Source: Muscardinus avellanarius
Taxonomy: Eukaryota > Chordata > Mammalia > Rodentia > Gliridae
Direction: 5' to 3'
Length of the DNA stretch: 64,000 nucleotides
NCBI GenBank assembly: GCA_963383645.1
Contig: OY726578.1
Coordinates: 22,736,388-22,800,387 of the forward strand
In this document: positions 1-13,202 of the stretch, one piece after another
Position numbering within the stretch: position 1 is the stretch's first letter
Layout: each line of letters starts with the position of its first letter
Program-made: the position numbers and the translations under genes
The notes under the pieces: generated by a model
What the model saw: the letters and a program-made list of their open reading frames with translations, nothing else
Told to the model about the DNA's origin: nothing
The model's database searches: none

Positions 1-224
1 ATGTGGCTCACAGCTGCTAGATTGGACAGTGCAGTTCTAGGTCATTCCTTCCATCATTGCAGAATGTTCTAGAGGGGAGGCTGTCCTAGGACAGACGTCC
101 AGGACAGACGCCGTCACGGATCCTGTTACCGTCCGGCTATGCTGTCGGCCGGGTCCTGTGCTCAGGATCCTACATTCTTACTTCATTCACTTGCCATCTT
201 TTGTACCAAAAATGGGTTCCCATT

Positions 225-428
225 GCCAGGCGTGGCGGCGCACGCTTGTAATCCCCGCGCTTGGGAGGCGGAGACAGGAGGATCGCGCAGGTTCGAAGCC
301 AGCCGTGCTGGCGTAAGAGACCCTGTTTCCAAATAAAAAAGTATAAAATAGGTCTGAGAGTGTAGCCTGGAGGTAGAAGGGTTTCCAGGAACCCCAGTAC
401 CACCAAAAAAAAAAAAAAATAATAATAA
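225..428 (+). mobile_element. B1-ID composite SINE (type copy)
   Basis: A 7SL-derived B1 monomer (gccaggcgtggcggcgcacg to agagaccctgtttcc), a short A-rich linker, an ID-type tRNA unit (ggtctgagagtgtagcctgg to ccccagtaccacc) and a poly(A) tail. All entries called B1-ID below have this order; those on the minus strand read in reverse from ggtactgggg to cacgcccggc. Confidence 0.9.
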
Positions 429-961
429 AGGGTTCCCGTCCCCTCTTTAAGATGAGCGCCCCGAGGCCCTCACCTGGAGTAGGAAGCGGTAGCCCACCTC
501 ACAGTCTCACCTCGAAGTGCTTTCTGTGGCACTCAAGGGCACTCGGGAGCCAGCGAAGGGGTGCGTGTCCGTGTCTGCTGGGGTCTGCCGTCCAACAGCC
601 ATTGTTCCGTGACTCCCCGCAGTGCTCTGACCTGGGACAGCTGTTGTGTCTGCACTGCTGTCTTACTGTCTCTTTACGACCCATCTTATTTTAGGATTGG
701 AAGTCTCATTCTGGTGAGATAGAGTGAGGTAGCTTCTCTACAGAAATTATGTCTCCCTGGGGTCCCAAACATTTCCTTTCATCCTTCCTAGTTCCTCTGT
801 TTCGGACTCTTACGGGGTTTTCCGAAGGCCTTGCTTGTGGCTAGAATGTTTTCGTGTTGATTTGGGGGTTCCACTGATCTTGTATCTCTGTACGCAGCAG
901 CTTTGTGCTTTCCTGAAGCAGGATTTTCCTGACCTCTTGGGATTTAAAAAAATATGTTTCT
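429..961. other. ACACB intron, no gene or named repeat
   Basis: Moderate GC sequence; I see no ACACB-like codons and no clear repeat. Confidence 0.5.
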
Positions 962-1350
962 CAGACAGACACAGTGGTACATGCCTATGCTCCTGGTACG
1001 TGAGAGGTTTAGACAGGAGGATTCATGGCTGGCCTCAGCAACTTAGTGAGACTCTGTTTCAAAATAAAAAAAGAAGGCTGGGCGTGGTGGCACACGCTTG
1101 TAATCCCTGCGCTTGGGAGGCAGAGACAGGAGGATCGCGCAGGTTCGAAGCCAGCCGCGTGTGCTGGCTTAGGAGACCCTGTTTCCAAATAAAAAAATAT
1201 AAAAAAGTCTGGGAGTGTAGCCCGGAGGTAGAAGGATTTCCAGGAACCCCAGTACCACCAAAATTATTAAATAAATAAATAATAAATAAATAAATAAATA
1301 AGAGCTAGGGGTGTAGCTCGAGATAGAATTCCTGTGGATTCCATGTCCAG
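962..1350 (+). mobile_element. B1-ID inside an older B1-ID
   Basis: An old B1 part (962-1072) and its ID part (1302-1350) are separated by a younger full copy at 1076-1301. Confidence 0.8.
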
Positions 1351-1469
1351 TACGTATGTATGTTATATACATACGTGTTTCTCTGTTGGTGTCAGGAAGA
1401 AAGGTGTTAAGGATAAAGAAAAGAGGGTCGCACCCATGAAGCTCTTTCTTTTGTATTTATTTATTATTT

Positions 1470-1532
1470 TTTTGGTACTAGGGATGGAACCCAGGGGCAT
1501 TCTACCTCGTTACACTCCCAGCCCTGGCTCTA
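1470..1532 (-). mobile_element. ID unit alone
   Basis: ggtactagggatggaaccca to cactcccagccctg, no B1 part. Confidence 0.7.
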
Positions 1533-1702
1533 CAGTGGGACCCCAGGAAGCAGCTGAGACCCCACCTCAGTCCTCTCCCCCGAGCCCCAGTTTCAGGGCT
1601 GTGAACGGGGTCTTGCTGTCTGAGGCATCGGGCGCAGGAGCAGCTCTTGGGGCCGAGTGTGTGTGCAGCCGCCTCATCCTCTGTGCTTGTTACCGCCTGC
1701 AG

Positions 1703-1840
1703 GATGGCCGTGCCCATCAGCGTCACCAACCCCGACCTCATGAGGCACAGCACGGAGCTCTTCATGGACAGTGGCTTCTCCCCTCTGTGCCAGCGCATGG
1801 GGGCCATGGTCGCCTTCCAGCGGTTCGAAGATTTCACCAG
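1703..1840 (+). CDS. ACACB: ACACB exon, first in window (central region)
   Basis: Acceptor cctgcag, donor gtaggc. The first base completes an Arg codon from an exon outside the window. Encodes [13 protein letters not shown] through RRFEDFT-like sequence (here QRFEDFT) and ends with AG, completed by the next exon. No ACACB exon is recognisable in 1-1702. Confidence 0.95.
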
Positions 1841-2078
1841 GTAGGCGTGGCCAGGTCTTGGGGCGGCGCCCCCTGGCCCCAGACTGTAGTACTGGCGGGG
1901 AGAAAGCCAGGCTTGGTGGCAGGTGCTGGTAATCCTAGAATGTGGGAGGCTGAGACCGGAGGGTCACAGGTTCAGGGTCAGCCTCAGCAAGTTAGGGAGA
2001 TGCTGTCTTAAAATGTAAAACATGTTTCAAAGTGCTAGGGGTGTCGCTCAGTGGTAGGATGCCCCTGGATTCATTCCT

Positions 2079-2134
<56 letters not shown>

Positions 2135-2395
2135 GATGGGAGGATTTTAAAAATTTTCACAATAAAGAAATGATAAGCATTGCAGGAGCTGTATGTGGTA
2201 GGGCATGGCGGCGCATGCTTGTCATCCCAGCACTTGGGAGGCTGTGACCTGGAGGATCACAGGTTCACAGCCAGCCTCAGCTACTTAGTGAGGCCCTCTG
2301 CAACTTAGTGAGACCCTTTTCAAAATAAAGAATAAAAAAATAGGGCAGGGGGTGTAGCTCAGAGGTAGAATGACCCAGAATTCAATCCCCAGTAC

Positions 2396-2465
<70 letters not shown>

Positions 2466-5400
2466 CACACACAAAAGGAACAGTTATATTTAACTCGATT
2501 TAAACATTGTACAGTATATACATGTATGAAACATTACCTGGTACTTCACTAGCATACATAATTTTTACATGTTTATGTATCAATTAAAAATAAATTGAAA
2601 AAAATCACAAGTTGTATGTGTGGTAGGTACATACCTAGGATCTTAGCTCCTCAGGAGGTTAAGGCGGGAGGATGCAAGTTTGGGGCCAGACCCTTTCACA
2701 AAATAAAATAAAAAGGGCTAGAGCCGGGCGTGGTGGCGCACGCTTGTAATCCCCGCGCTTGGGAGGCTGAGACAGGAGGATCGCACAGGTTCGAAGCCGG
2801 CCTCAGCTACTTAGTGAGGCTCTCCGCAACTTAGTGAGACTCTGTTTCCAAATAAATATAAAATAGGTCTGGGAGTGTAGCCCAGAGGTAGAAGGCCCCT
2901 GGGTTCCACCCTCAGTACCACACACAAAACAAATAAAAATAAGAAGGGCTGGGGGTTTAGCTGAGTGGTACAGCACTCGGCTGATGGGCCTGAGGCACGG
3001 AGCTCAGTCCCCAGTCCTGTAGAAAAAACAAAAACCAATCAGCGCGGTTTTCAGTAAGAGTGGGAGCCACGAGGCAGCTTGCCTAGCTCGGAATCCTGAC
3101 CCTGTGCTTCCTAACTGCCAGACCGAGCAAACTTCTTAATCTTTCTTAATGTCCCCACCTGTAAAATAGAAGTGATACAGGGACTGACTTCCCGGGGGCA
3201 TCATGGAAATGACCTGAGATGGCACGCATGGAACGGTGTGTTTGTTTGTTTGTTTATATTTTGGTGGTACATTTTTATTTGGAAACAGGGTCTCCTAAGC
3301 CAGCGCGGCTGGCTTCGAACCTGCGCGACCCTCCTGTCTCCGCCTCCCAAGCGCGGGGATGACAAGCGTGCGCCCCCACGCCCGGCTGGAACAGTGTATT
3401 TAAAGTAGAACCAGTGTGTAAACGACTCGCTTGTCACTGTCATCTCCCGGGACTATTCCCGTTACTGCCTTTTCCCAACCTGTCACTGTGTGTTTTACGT
3501 GGGTTTTCCTGTTGAATTTCTATGCACAGCGATTCCTCTTATTATCCTAATTTATTTTTTGGGGAAACTAGGGAATGAACCCAAGGACATTCTACCTTCG
3601 AGCGACACCCCTAGCCCTATTTTTTATTTTTATTTTTATTTTTTTTATTTTTATTTCGTGGTTTTTTTTTTTTTTTTTTTTTTTTTTTTGCGGGTCTGGG
3701 ATGGAACTCAGGGGCATTCTACCTCCAAGCGACACCTCCTGCCCTATTTGTTATTATTTTGAAACCGGGTCTCACTGAGTTGCAGAGGACCTCAGTAGCT
3801 GAGGCTGTCTGCAAACCACGATCCTCCGGTCTCAGCCTCCCAAATGCTGGGATGACAAGCGTGTGCCCCCACGCCCAGCCCTTTATTTTTATTTTGAAAT
3901 GGGGTCTCACTGAGTTTCTGAGGGCCTCAGTATGTAGCTGAGGCTGTCCACGAACCACGATCCTCCTGTCTCAGCCTCCCAAATGCTAGGATGACAAGTG
4001 TGCGTCACCACGACCGGCTTTTTATCCTTTTTTGACTTCAGTGAGATGAGGGCCCTGAGACAGAAAAGTTGCCTTGGGTCTAATCACTGGCTGCAAGGGT
4101 TGGAATCCTTTTTGCAGTTCCTAATCCCAGGTCACACGGGTTCATTCTTCCCTTCCCGGATGACCGTGAGCCCTGCACAGACGTGGAGGAAATCCGTGTG
4201 GGCTGGGAAGGAGGGCGGACTTGACTTGACCGCTGGACCAGGTCCTCACAAGACCGCAGTCGCTTATACTTTTTCTGCCCCGCACCCCCAGGAACTTTGA
4301 TGAAGTCATCTCCTGTTTCGCCAACGTGCCCAAGGACACCCCGCTCTTCAGCAAGGCCCGCACCTCCCTGTACTCCGAGGACGACTCCAAGGTCAGTGTC
4401 TGCACCCAGGGGGCAGTCTGCATTACACCCACCGCGGCCCTCCTCACCCCCAGCCCCGCGTTTTCCCTCTCTCAGAACCTCCGAGACGAACCCATCCACA
4501 TTCTGAACGTGGCCATCCAGTGCGCAGACCACCTGGAGGACGAGGCACTGGTGCCGGTTCTGCGAACCTTCGTCCAGTCCAAGGTACTCTGGGTGTGTCC
4601 CTGCTGTTGGAGGGGAGTGGGTTGTCTTGGTTGGCTCTGTGTTGCTGTAACAAAAGACCCGAGGCCGAGCGCTTTTACAAAGCAAAGAGGATTTTTAGCT
4701 CACAGTTCTGGAGGCTGCACTGGGCACCTGGCCTGAGGAGGGCCTCCGCTGTGCTGAAGCACGGCAGGCCGCTTCCCCTAGCGGGCGTGAAGGGGAAGGG
4801 GCCGGGCTCTCTCTTTTGTAATAGCCAGCCCTCGCAAAGACGGACTTGGTGGTCCTGCCAGAACGCCGTCAGCCTCTGCCAAGGGTGCTGCTCCCAGGAC
4901 CTGTATAGCTCCCTCGAAGGGCCCACTGCCTCAGGGATGTTTCTTGGGGGGATTAAGGCTCGGTGTGAGTTTTGATGATTGAGCTTAGGTGTTGACGGGA
5001 GCACCGGAGAAGGAGCAGGTGGGGCTTAAGATGCCCCATGCCTGCGGAGCTCAGGCCCGGCCTCCCACCCAGCCCTGCTCGGCCTCCCGGCCCTGTCCTT
5101 GGGCAGAGGTGGCCGAACACGGCAGAGCCCTGGCCTTTTTACCAGGGGAGGAGGTTGCCATTTCTCTCTGCCGGGATGCCTTGATGGTGAAACGACGCAG
5201 TGTCCTATTCCGCTTGGCCTGCCAGGAGCGTGGAGTGTACGCTTGGGAAATAGTTTGGGATTTGGGGAGGGCGGGATTTTTTTTTCTTGCAATAATCCAG
5301 AAATTTTCAAATAGAACCATAAAAATAATGTCATCCTAGCTACTCAGGAGGCTGAGACAGGAAGACGCAAGTTCAAGGCCAACCTGGGGCAGCTTAGCAA

Positions 5401-6450
5401 GTCCCTGTCTCAAAATAAGAAATAAAAAGGGCTGGGGTGTGACTCAGTGGTAGAGCCATACCAGGTCCAATCCCCAGTGCCAGAAATGAATGAAGGCCTG
5501 AATAAATAAGTATATAGCCAGGCGTGGTGGCGCACGCTTGTCATCCCCGCGCTTGGGAGGCAGAGACAGGAGGATCGCGCAGGTTCGGAGCCAGCCGTGC
5601 TGGCTTAGGAGACTCTGTTTCCAAATAAAATATAAAATAGGTCTGGGAGTGTAGCCTGGAGGTAGAAGGGCTTCCAGGAACCCCAGTACCACCAAAAAAA
5701 AAAATAATAATAATAGTAATAATAAATAAATAAATATAAAAATAAAAAGCCAGGTGCAGTGGCTCATGCTTGTAATCTCAGGACTTGGGGAGGCTGAGAC
5801 AAGAGGATTCACAGGTTCGAGGCCAGCCCCAGCAAGTAGGGATGCTCACCAACCTAGTAAGACCCTGTTCCAAAAGAAAAACAAAATTTAAGAAAGGGCT
5901 GGGAAGGGAGCTCAGTCCCTAGAACCACGATAGATAAAAGAAGGAAGGAAGGGAGGGAGGGGACTCTTGGTCTCCTGGAAGCCATCCCGCCTCCAAAGCG
6001 CCCCAGAGACGACTGGCTTTACCCCGACTTCTCTCAACCCCGATCACCTCTGCCTGTTCTTGAAGTTTAGATACATGGGACCGTGGTTTGTGCTGTTCTG
6101 TCTTGGGCGTTCTCGCTCAGCTTCTCCCCCCGCCCCAACTTTACTAAGTGTATAGATAACAGTGTAATTGACTAATACAGATTGTACATGTTTACAATGT
6201 ACATGATGTTTTGCTTTTTTTTTTTTTTGTGGCACTGGGGGTGGAACCCAGGGGCTTTCTACCTCTGGGCTACACTCCCAGACCTATTTATATTTTATTT
6301 GGAAACAGGGTCTCACTAAGTTGCTGAGAGCCTCACCAAGTAGCTGAGGCTGCTTCGAACCCGCACATCCTCCTGTCTCAGCCTCCCAAGCGCGGGGATT
6401 ACAAGTGTGCGCCACCACGCCTGGCTTTTTTGCTTTTTTTTTTTTTAAAC

Positions 6451-6499
<49 letters not shown>

Positions 6500-9400
6500 T
6501 GTGTTAGTTACCAGGGATGGGGCCCAGGGGCATTCTGCATCTGAGCTACACCCCCAGTCCTGTTTTATTTATTTATTTATTATTTTGTTCTGAAACAGGG
6601 TCATGCTGAGTTACAGAGAGCCTCACTAAGTTGCTGAGGCTGGCCTCAAACCTGCGATCCTCCTGTCTCAGCCTCCCAAGTACTGGTATAACAGGTGTGG
6701 GCCACCACGCCTGGTTTATAACACCCTTATTGAGATATAATTCACCAACTGCACAGTGCATCCCTTAGAGTATATATTTACGGAGTTGTACAACCACCAG
6801 CACAATTAATTTTAGAATATTTTCATCAGTCCCCCTCTTAAAAAACTCTCTCTCAACTGGAAGCCCTTTTCCCACCCCAATCTTAGGCAACAACTAATCT
6901 CTCTGTGTCTATAGATTTGCTCATTCTAGAAGTTTCTTACCCTGGAAGGTCCTTTGTGCCTGGTTTCTTCCACTCGGCATGCCAACCCTTTTTACGGCCA
7001 AGTAATATTCCATTGTGTCTTTGGCTTTTCTTGCAGAAAAATATCCTTGTGGATTACGGACTGCGAAGAATCACTTTCCTGATTGCCCAGGAGGTCAGTT
7101 CCGTCCTCTGCGTCTGTGCCTGTCCCTTCCTTCCCTTCTCTAAGCCTCGGGGCCGCTGATTTGATCATTATTCTGTGGGTTGGGGTAGAAGCTATCGGTT
7201 GTTAGAACAGAAACTTCTTTCCGAATGACTCATTCTAGAAGCAGACTTGTCCATTGTTAACAGTCGTGGAAGAAACCTAGCGATATTTCAAGGCGTCTCG
7301 CCCGGTTTAATCGTCTTTTGTATGGATTCTTTGCAGAGAGAATTTCCCAAGTTTTTCACATTCAGAGCAAGAGATGAGGTATGCCCACAGCCATGGTACG
7401 TGTCCCTGCCCCTGGCACCTTTGACCCTTGGGAGGATTGGGTCCCCGGCTTTTCAGACAGGCTCGTTCTCCTAGAACACACAACGGAAGGGTAGACGCCT
7501 GCTCTTCTCCGGGGTGCAATTTCCAGCGAGGGCCCTGGTTTTCCTGCACGGAGCTCAGACCTGGGCACCCTCCCCTGGCATGTTCGCTGAGGTTTTCCTC
7601 CCTCTGACATGATTTTACCAGCCTCCTTTCCTTCTGTCCTTCTAGACCAGTGGTCTGCATACCAGCTGTCTTTTATATTTTGGGTGGTGCTGGGGATGGA
7701 TCCCAGGAGAATTCGACCTCTGAGCTTTGCCTCCAGACCTATTTGATTCTCTTTTGAAACAGGGTCTCACTAAGTTGCAGAGGGCCTCACTAAGTGGCTG
7801 AGGCTGGCAGGCTGGCCATGAACCTGCGATCCTCCTGTCTCAGCCTCCCAAGCACTGGGATTACAAGCGTGTGCCACCATACCCGACTTTGGCTGCCTGT
7901 TTTATAAATACAGTTTTATTGAGATACAGCCATGCCCATTTGAGTGGACCCTGCCCACCGTGGCTTTCACACTGTGGCAAGAGAGTTGTGTTGTGACTGA
8001 GGTTGTACGGTTCACCAGCCTAAAACATTGGCCCTCAAAAAATAGTTCAGCCGGGCGTGGTGGCGCACGCTTGTAATCCCTGCGCTTGGGAGACGGAGAC
8101 AGGAGGATCGCGCAGGTTTGAAGCCAGCCTCGCTGGCTTAGGAGACCCTGTTTCCAATTAAAAAATATATAGCCGGGCGTGGTGGCGCACGCTTGTAATC
8201 CCTGCACTTGGGAGGCAGAGACAGGAGGATCGCGCAGGTTTGAAGCCAGCCGCGCACGCTCTGGCTTAGGAGACCCTGTTTCCAAATTAAAATGTAAAAA
8301 TAGGTCTGGGAGTATAGCCCGGAGGTAGAAGGGCTTCCAGGAACCCCAGTACCACAAAACAAACAAACAAACAAAAAAACAAATAAAAAATATATAAAAT
8401 ATAGGTGTCTGGGAGTGTAGCCCGGAGGTAGAAGGGTTTCCAGAAACCCCAGTACCACCAAAAAAAAAAAAAAAAAAAGTTCAGTGATCCCTGCTCTAGA
8501 GCAGACAGGCTCGTTCCCAATGCAGATGCAAGACCCCAGCAAGCTTAGAATTTTGGGGTTGGGGGATACACGGGGTTGAACCCAGAGACATTTTACCTCC
8601 AAGCTACACCCCCAGCCCGATTTTATTTCTTATTTGGAAACAGGGTCTCACTAGGTTTCTGAGATCCTCGCTTAAGTTGCCGAGGCTGGCTTTGAACCTT
8701 CGATTCTCAGCCTCTCGGGTTGGGGGATCACAAGCGTGCGCCACCACGCCTGGGGACATTTTGTGTCTTAATTTGGAAAACGAAGCCTGGTCAGTTGCTG
8801 TCTTTGGGGGACTCAGTTCCTCAAACAAAACAAAACAAAACAAACAGCCAGGGGTCAGTGCTGTCTTCAGGACTGTGGCGCACGGTGACAGAGGGCAGCC
8901 TAAGCACGCTAGCACAATGCCAGGGACCAGTTGGGCTCCGTGGGAACCTAGACGTGACGCCAGCACCCCAGTCTTGCGGTGCTCGTAACTACCCAAGATG
9001 GTAGCAGATCTCCGCCGTGGCGTGCGTGTGCGTCTCTCCCCGTCTCCCAATGCCTGTCCGTCCCCTCTCCGGCCTGCAGTTCGCCGAGGATCGCATTTAC
9101 CGCCACCTGGAGCCCGCGCTGGCCTTCCAGCTGGAGCTCAGCCGGATGCGCAACTTCGACCTGACGGCCGTGCCCTGTGCCAACCACAAGATGCACCTGT
9201 ACCTGGGCGCTGCCAGGGGGAAGGAGGGCGCGGAGGTGACGGATTACAGGTTCTTCATCCGCGCCATCATCCGGCACTCGGATCTGATCACAAAGGTACT
9301 GTCCTGGCCGCGCTGCCTCCCTCCCAGCTGGTCCCAGCGCCCGGGCCTTCCCACCTCGGGCTCCTGCTCCGCGCCAGGCCCGGGCTGCCCGCTGGGGACC

Positions 9401-9922
9401 GGAGGGCGCACGGGACACACACAATCCTCCCTTCTGACCCTCTAGTCTCGGGGAGGCAGACAGCGAGGTGGAAATATATGGGTTTGTTACTGCTGATTGA
9501 GCGAGTGATGTTTTTCATTATTTTTCTTTCATTGTTCTGGAGATTGAATCCAGGGGCGTTCTACCTCTGAACTCCACCTCCAGCCCTTCTTATTTTTTTT
9601 ATTTGGAAACAGGGCCTTGCTACGTTGCTGAGGCTGTCCTCGAACCTGCGATCCTCCTGACTCAGCCTCTCAAGTACTGGGATTACAGACGTGTGTGCCA
9701 CCACGCCCTGCTCGTTATTTCTTGCTTTTAGAAAAGAGATCCATGGCTGGATGTGGTGGCGCATGCTTGTAATCCCCGCGCTTGGGAGGCGGAGACAGAA
9801 GGATTGCGAAGCCAGCCATGCTGGCCTAGGAGACCGTTTCCAAATAAAAATATAAAATAGGTCTGGGAGTGTAGCCCGGAGGTAGAAGGGTTTCCAGGAA
9901 CCCCAGTACCACAAAAAAGAAA

Positions 9923-9971
<49 letters not shown>

Positions 9972-12900
9972 AAAGGAGGGAGGGAAAGGAAGAAAAGAAA
10001 GGAAGAAAGAAAAGAGAGCCATGATTATGCTGTAAAAATCTCAGCTCATACTGAAAACGTTTTTAAAAAATCAAAATGAAGGACCCTAGATTCTGTCCCT
10101 GGGGGTACAGCTCTGTAGGTAACCCTTTATAGACAGAATTCCATTGCTGGAGGCGTGGTGCTGCAGAGCGGATCCCAGGGTGGACAGATCATCTGGAAAC
10201 TGCTGATTTTTTTTAATTTTCAGTTATTCATAGACCTTTCCCCACATTCATGAACAGTGGTCCATGAGACACACTCTTTCCTTCCACGGACATCATGCAT
10301 ACCCGTTTACATGTGTATATTATTTTTAATGAACCCCACCACCACTACCACAGATGGATGTTGACCTAATTTCAGTTTTTTTTTTTTTTTTTTTTTTTTG
10401 TGGTACTGGGGTTCCTGGAAGCCCTCTACCTCTGGGCTACACCACTCCCAGACCTATTTTATTTTTTGGAAACAGGGTCTCCTAAGCCAGCGCGGCTGGC
10501 TTCAAACCTGTGCGATCCTCCTGTCTCTGCCTCCCAAGCGTGGGGATTACAAGCATGCGCCACCATGCCCGGCTTCTAATTCCAGTTTTTACCACTTCGG
10601 TCAGTGAGATGTTTGTGTAGATTTTACCATTATTGGATCAGGAGACAATTTCCATCAAAAAGCTAGTTTCTTGGCACGCTCCCGGGGAAAGAGGGCGTAT
10701 GGGAATTGACCAGGTGTCAGGAGGAGGGAAATTGGGCCAGAACCCTCCCCGTGGCTTCTGAAGGAAGGAGCGGGCAAGGCGGGCAGAGGCAGGCAGAGGC
10801 GACGGCGGGCTAGTTCGAGCAGTGTCCGCAGCCCAGCACAGGCGCTGTCCCTCGTTGGCTGGTACCTGGCCCTGGGGCTCTGGGGACGGGTGGCCAGGGT
10901 GTGCTGATTACAGGAGGTGAGCAGGTGCCAGCTTGCTGGGTGTCTCCTGGCACGTGGAAAGCATCTCCCAGGAGAGCCGCTTGCTCCCCTTAGGAACTGA
11001 CCACCCTGGGAGGGCCAGGCTCTTGGGGTCACCACACCCCAGATGTCTCAGAGTACAGAAACTAAAGGCACGGTGAACGCACTGCGCATCCCGACGTCCC
11101 TCTGGCTCTTGAGCGGGCTCTGCCTGCCGCGGGGCCCCCAGGGCGGGGCGGGGGCAGGGGCAGGGTCTCCTCGCTCCCTGCAGCCCTGGCCCGAGCTGCT
11201 GACCCTCGCGCCCTTTGACAGGAAGCCTCCTTCGAGTACCTGCAGAATGAGGGCGAGCGGCTGCTGCTGGAAGCCATGGACGAGCTGGAGGTGGCCTTCA
11301 ACAACACCAGCGTGCGCACGGACTGCAACCACATCTTCCTCAACTTCGTGCCCACCGTCATCATGGACCCCTCCAAGGTCACGCCTGGGGAGAATGGGGG
11401 CTCTTGCCAGGCTCTGGGCTGCCCACGTGGCTCTTGGTGCCGTGTTGCCTCTGAGACCTGGGTCTCAGGATGAAGGCACGTGCCTCTGAGCCTCCATGGC
11501 GACAAAAGCCACCCACCTCCGAATCTTAGCTGCGCACCCCGCGTGTGGGCTTTGCCGGAAACCCAACTTGCTGGCCGGAATGTTTTGCAAAGGGGTTTGT
11601 CCTCTCTTGGTTCCTGGCTCTTTTGAGACTGCACGTAGGTGGGAGAGGAGGGGAACCCGAGGACCGAGGCTGAGCTGGGCCCAATTGGCTGGTTCTGTAG
11701 GAGCTGACTGTTATGGGGCGGTTCTGGGGGGAGTGGAGCCCCCCCCCCCCCGTGCACCATCGTGGCCTCCCTGTGGTGCAGAAGCCCCTGCGCATGTCCT
11801 GACTTCACAAGCCCGTGTGGTTCTAGGAGACAAAGGCACGTGCTGGAGAGGCATAGAAAGAGGGCATTGTGGGGAGCACCAGCTCTGGCACCTGTCTGCC
11901 TCAGTTTCCCCATCTGTCAGCGGGGGATGAAAATACCTCAGTGGGCTGAGGATGTTGCTGAGTGCCGGAGCGCTTGCCTAGCATGCCCGAGGCCTTGGGT
12001 TCCAGCTCCAGTACTGCAAACAAAAACAAAAATCTAAAAAATAATCCACATTTTGTTTGTTTTTTTGTGGTACTAGGGATTGAACCCAGGGACATTCTAC
12101 CTCTGAGCTACACTCCCAGCCCAGTTTTATTTTTATTTTATTTTGAAACAGGGTCTCGCTAGGTTGATGAGACTTTCACTCTTTGCTAAGGCTGTCCTCA
12201 AACCTGCCATCCCCCTGTCTCAGCCTCCCAAGTACTGGGATTAGAGGTGTGCTCTGCCACGCCAGCTAAGCAATCCCAGTGTGCTGTGTAATTCTGAGAA
12301 TGAAATAAGAGAATGGGTTTTCAAGTATCCGTCTGTCATTTGCGGGTCCTTTGAGTCGGACCCACACTGGATCCCCAGGCGTCTAGCGTGCCTCGCCATC
12401 TTGTGGTCCTAGTGCTGCTGCGCGGCGGGTGTGAGGCCGGGCTCTGAGCGTGGGCTTGCTGTGCTTTGGGTCAGATCGAAGAGTCGGTGCGCTCCATGGT
12501 TATGCGCTACGGCAGCCGGCTGTGGAAGCTCCGCGTGCTGCAGGCAGAGGTCAAGATTAACATCCGCCAGACCACCACCGGCTGTGCCGACCCCATCCGC
12601 CTGTTCATCACCAACGAGTCGGGCTACTACCTGGACATCAGCCTCTACAAAGAAGTGACCGACCCCAGATCCGGAAATGTAAGTGGGCCAGGTCACGTGG
12701 CTGAGTCACGGCAAGGACGTAGCTTAAAAGGCCCTCGGTGGCCGCCTCGCTTTTGGCAGCTTTCTGAGAGCTCTGTGAATGCATAGCTCCAGGTGGAGGT
12801 GGACGCGCTAGCTCCCGAATCCCGGCCGTCCCTCCCAGGCCAGGCAGAGGCATGCATCCTCCAAATAATCCTAAAATCCTCCAAAGGATTCTGAATCCTC

Positions 12901-13156
12901 CAGAGGCCGTAGGATAGATGCTTTTCTGTAAGATAGATGCTTTTTTTGAGATGTAACATGGTTGGTTATGATGTAGCCCACAGACTGGTCCAGGTAGGGA
13001 ACTAACACTTTCTCTGACCATATTACAGAAAAAGCTTTTGTAAAGTGAGTCAAATATCCTTTATGACTGCCGTTATATGTATGTCTGTGTTGTGTGTCTG
13101 TGAATATATGTGTATATATGTATATGTGAGTGCATACATATAATGCATACTTAAAC

Positions 13157-13202
<46 letters not shown>

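Noticed and set aside
2032..2552. Frames coding His-Thr repeats
   Set aside because: Translations of (CA)n microsatellites.
2943..3027. Possible tRNA gene
   Set aside because: The tRNA-like unit is an ID SINE with an A-rich tail and no clover-leaf partner arms.
4624..4975. Viral coding sequence with the LTR-like repeats
   Set aside because: Only LTR-like sequence is present at 4624, 14262 and 25108; no gag, pol or env-like frame.
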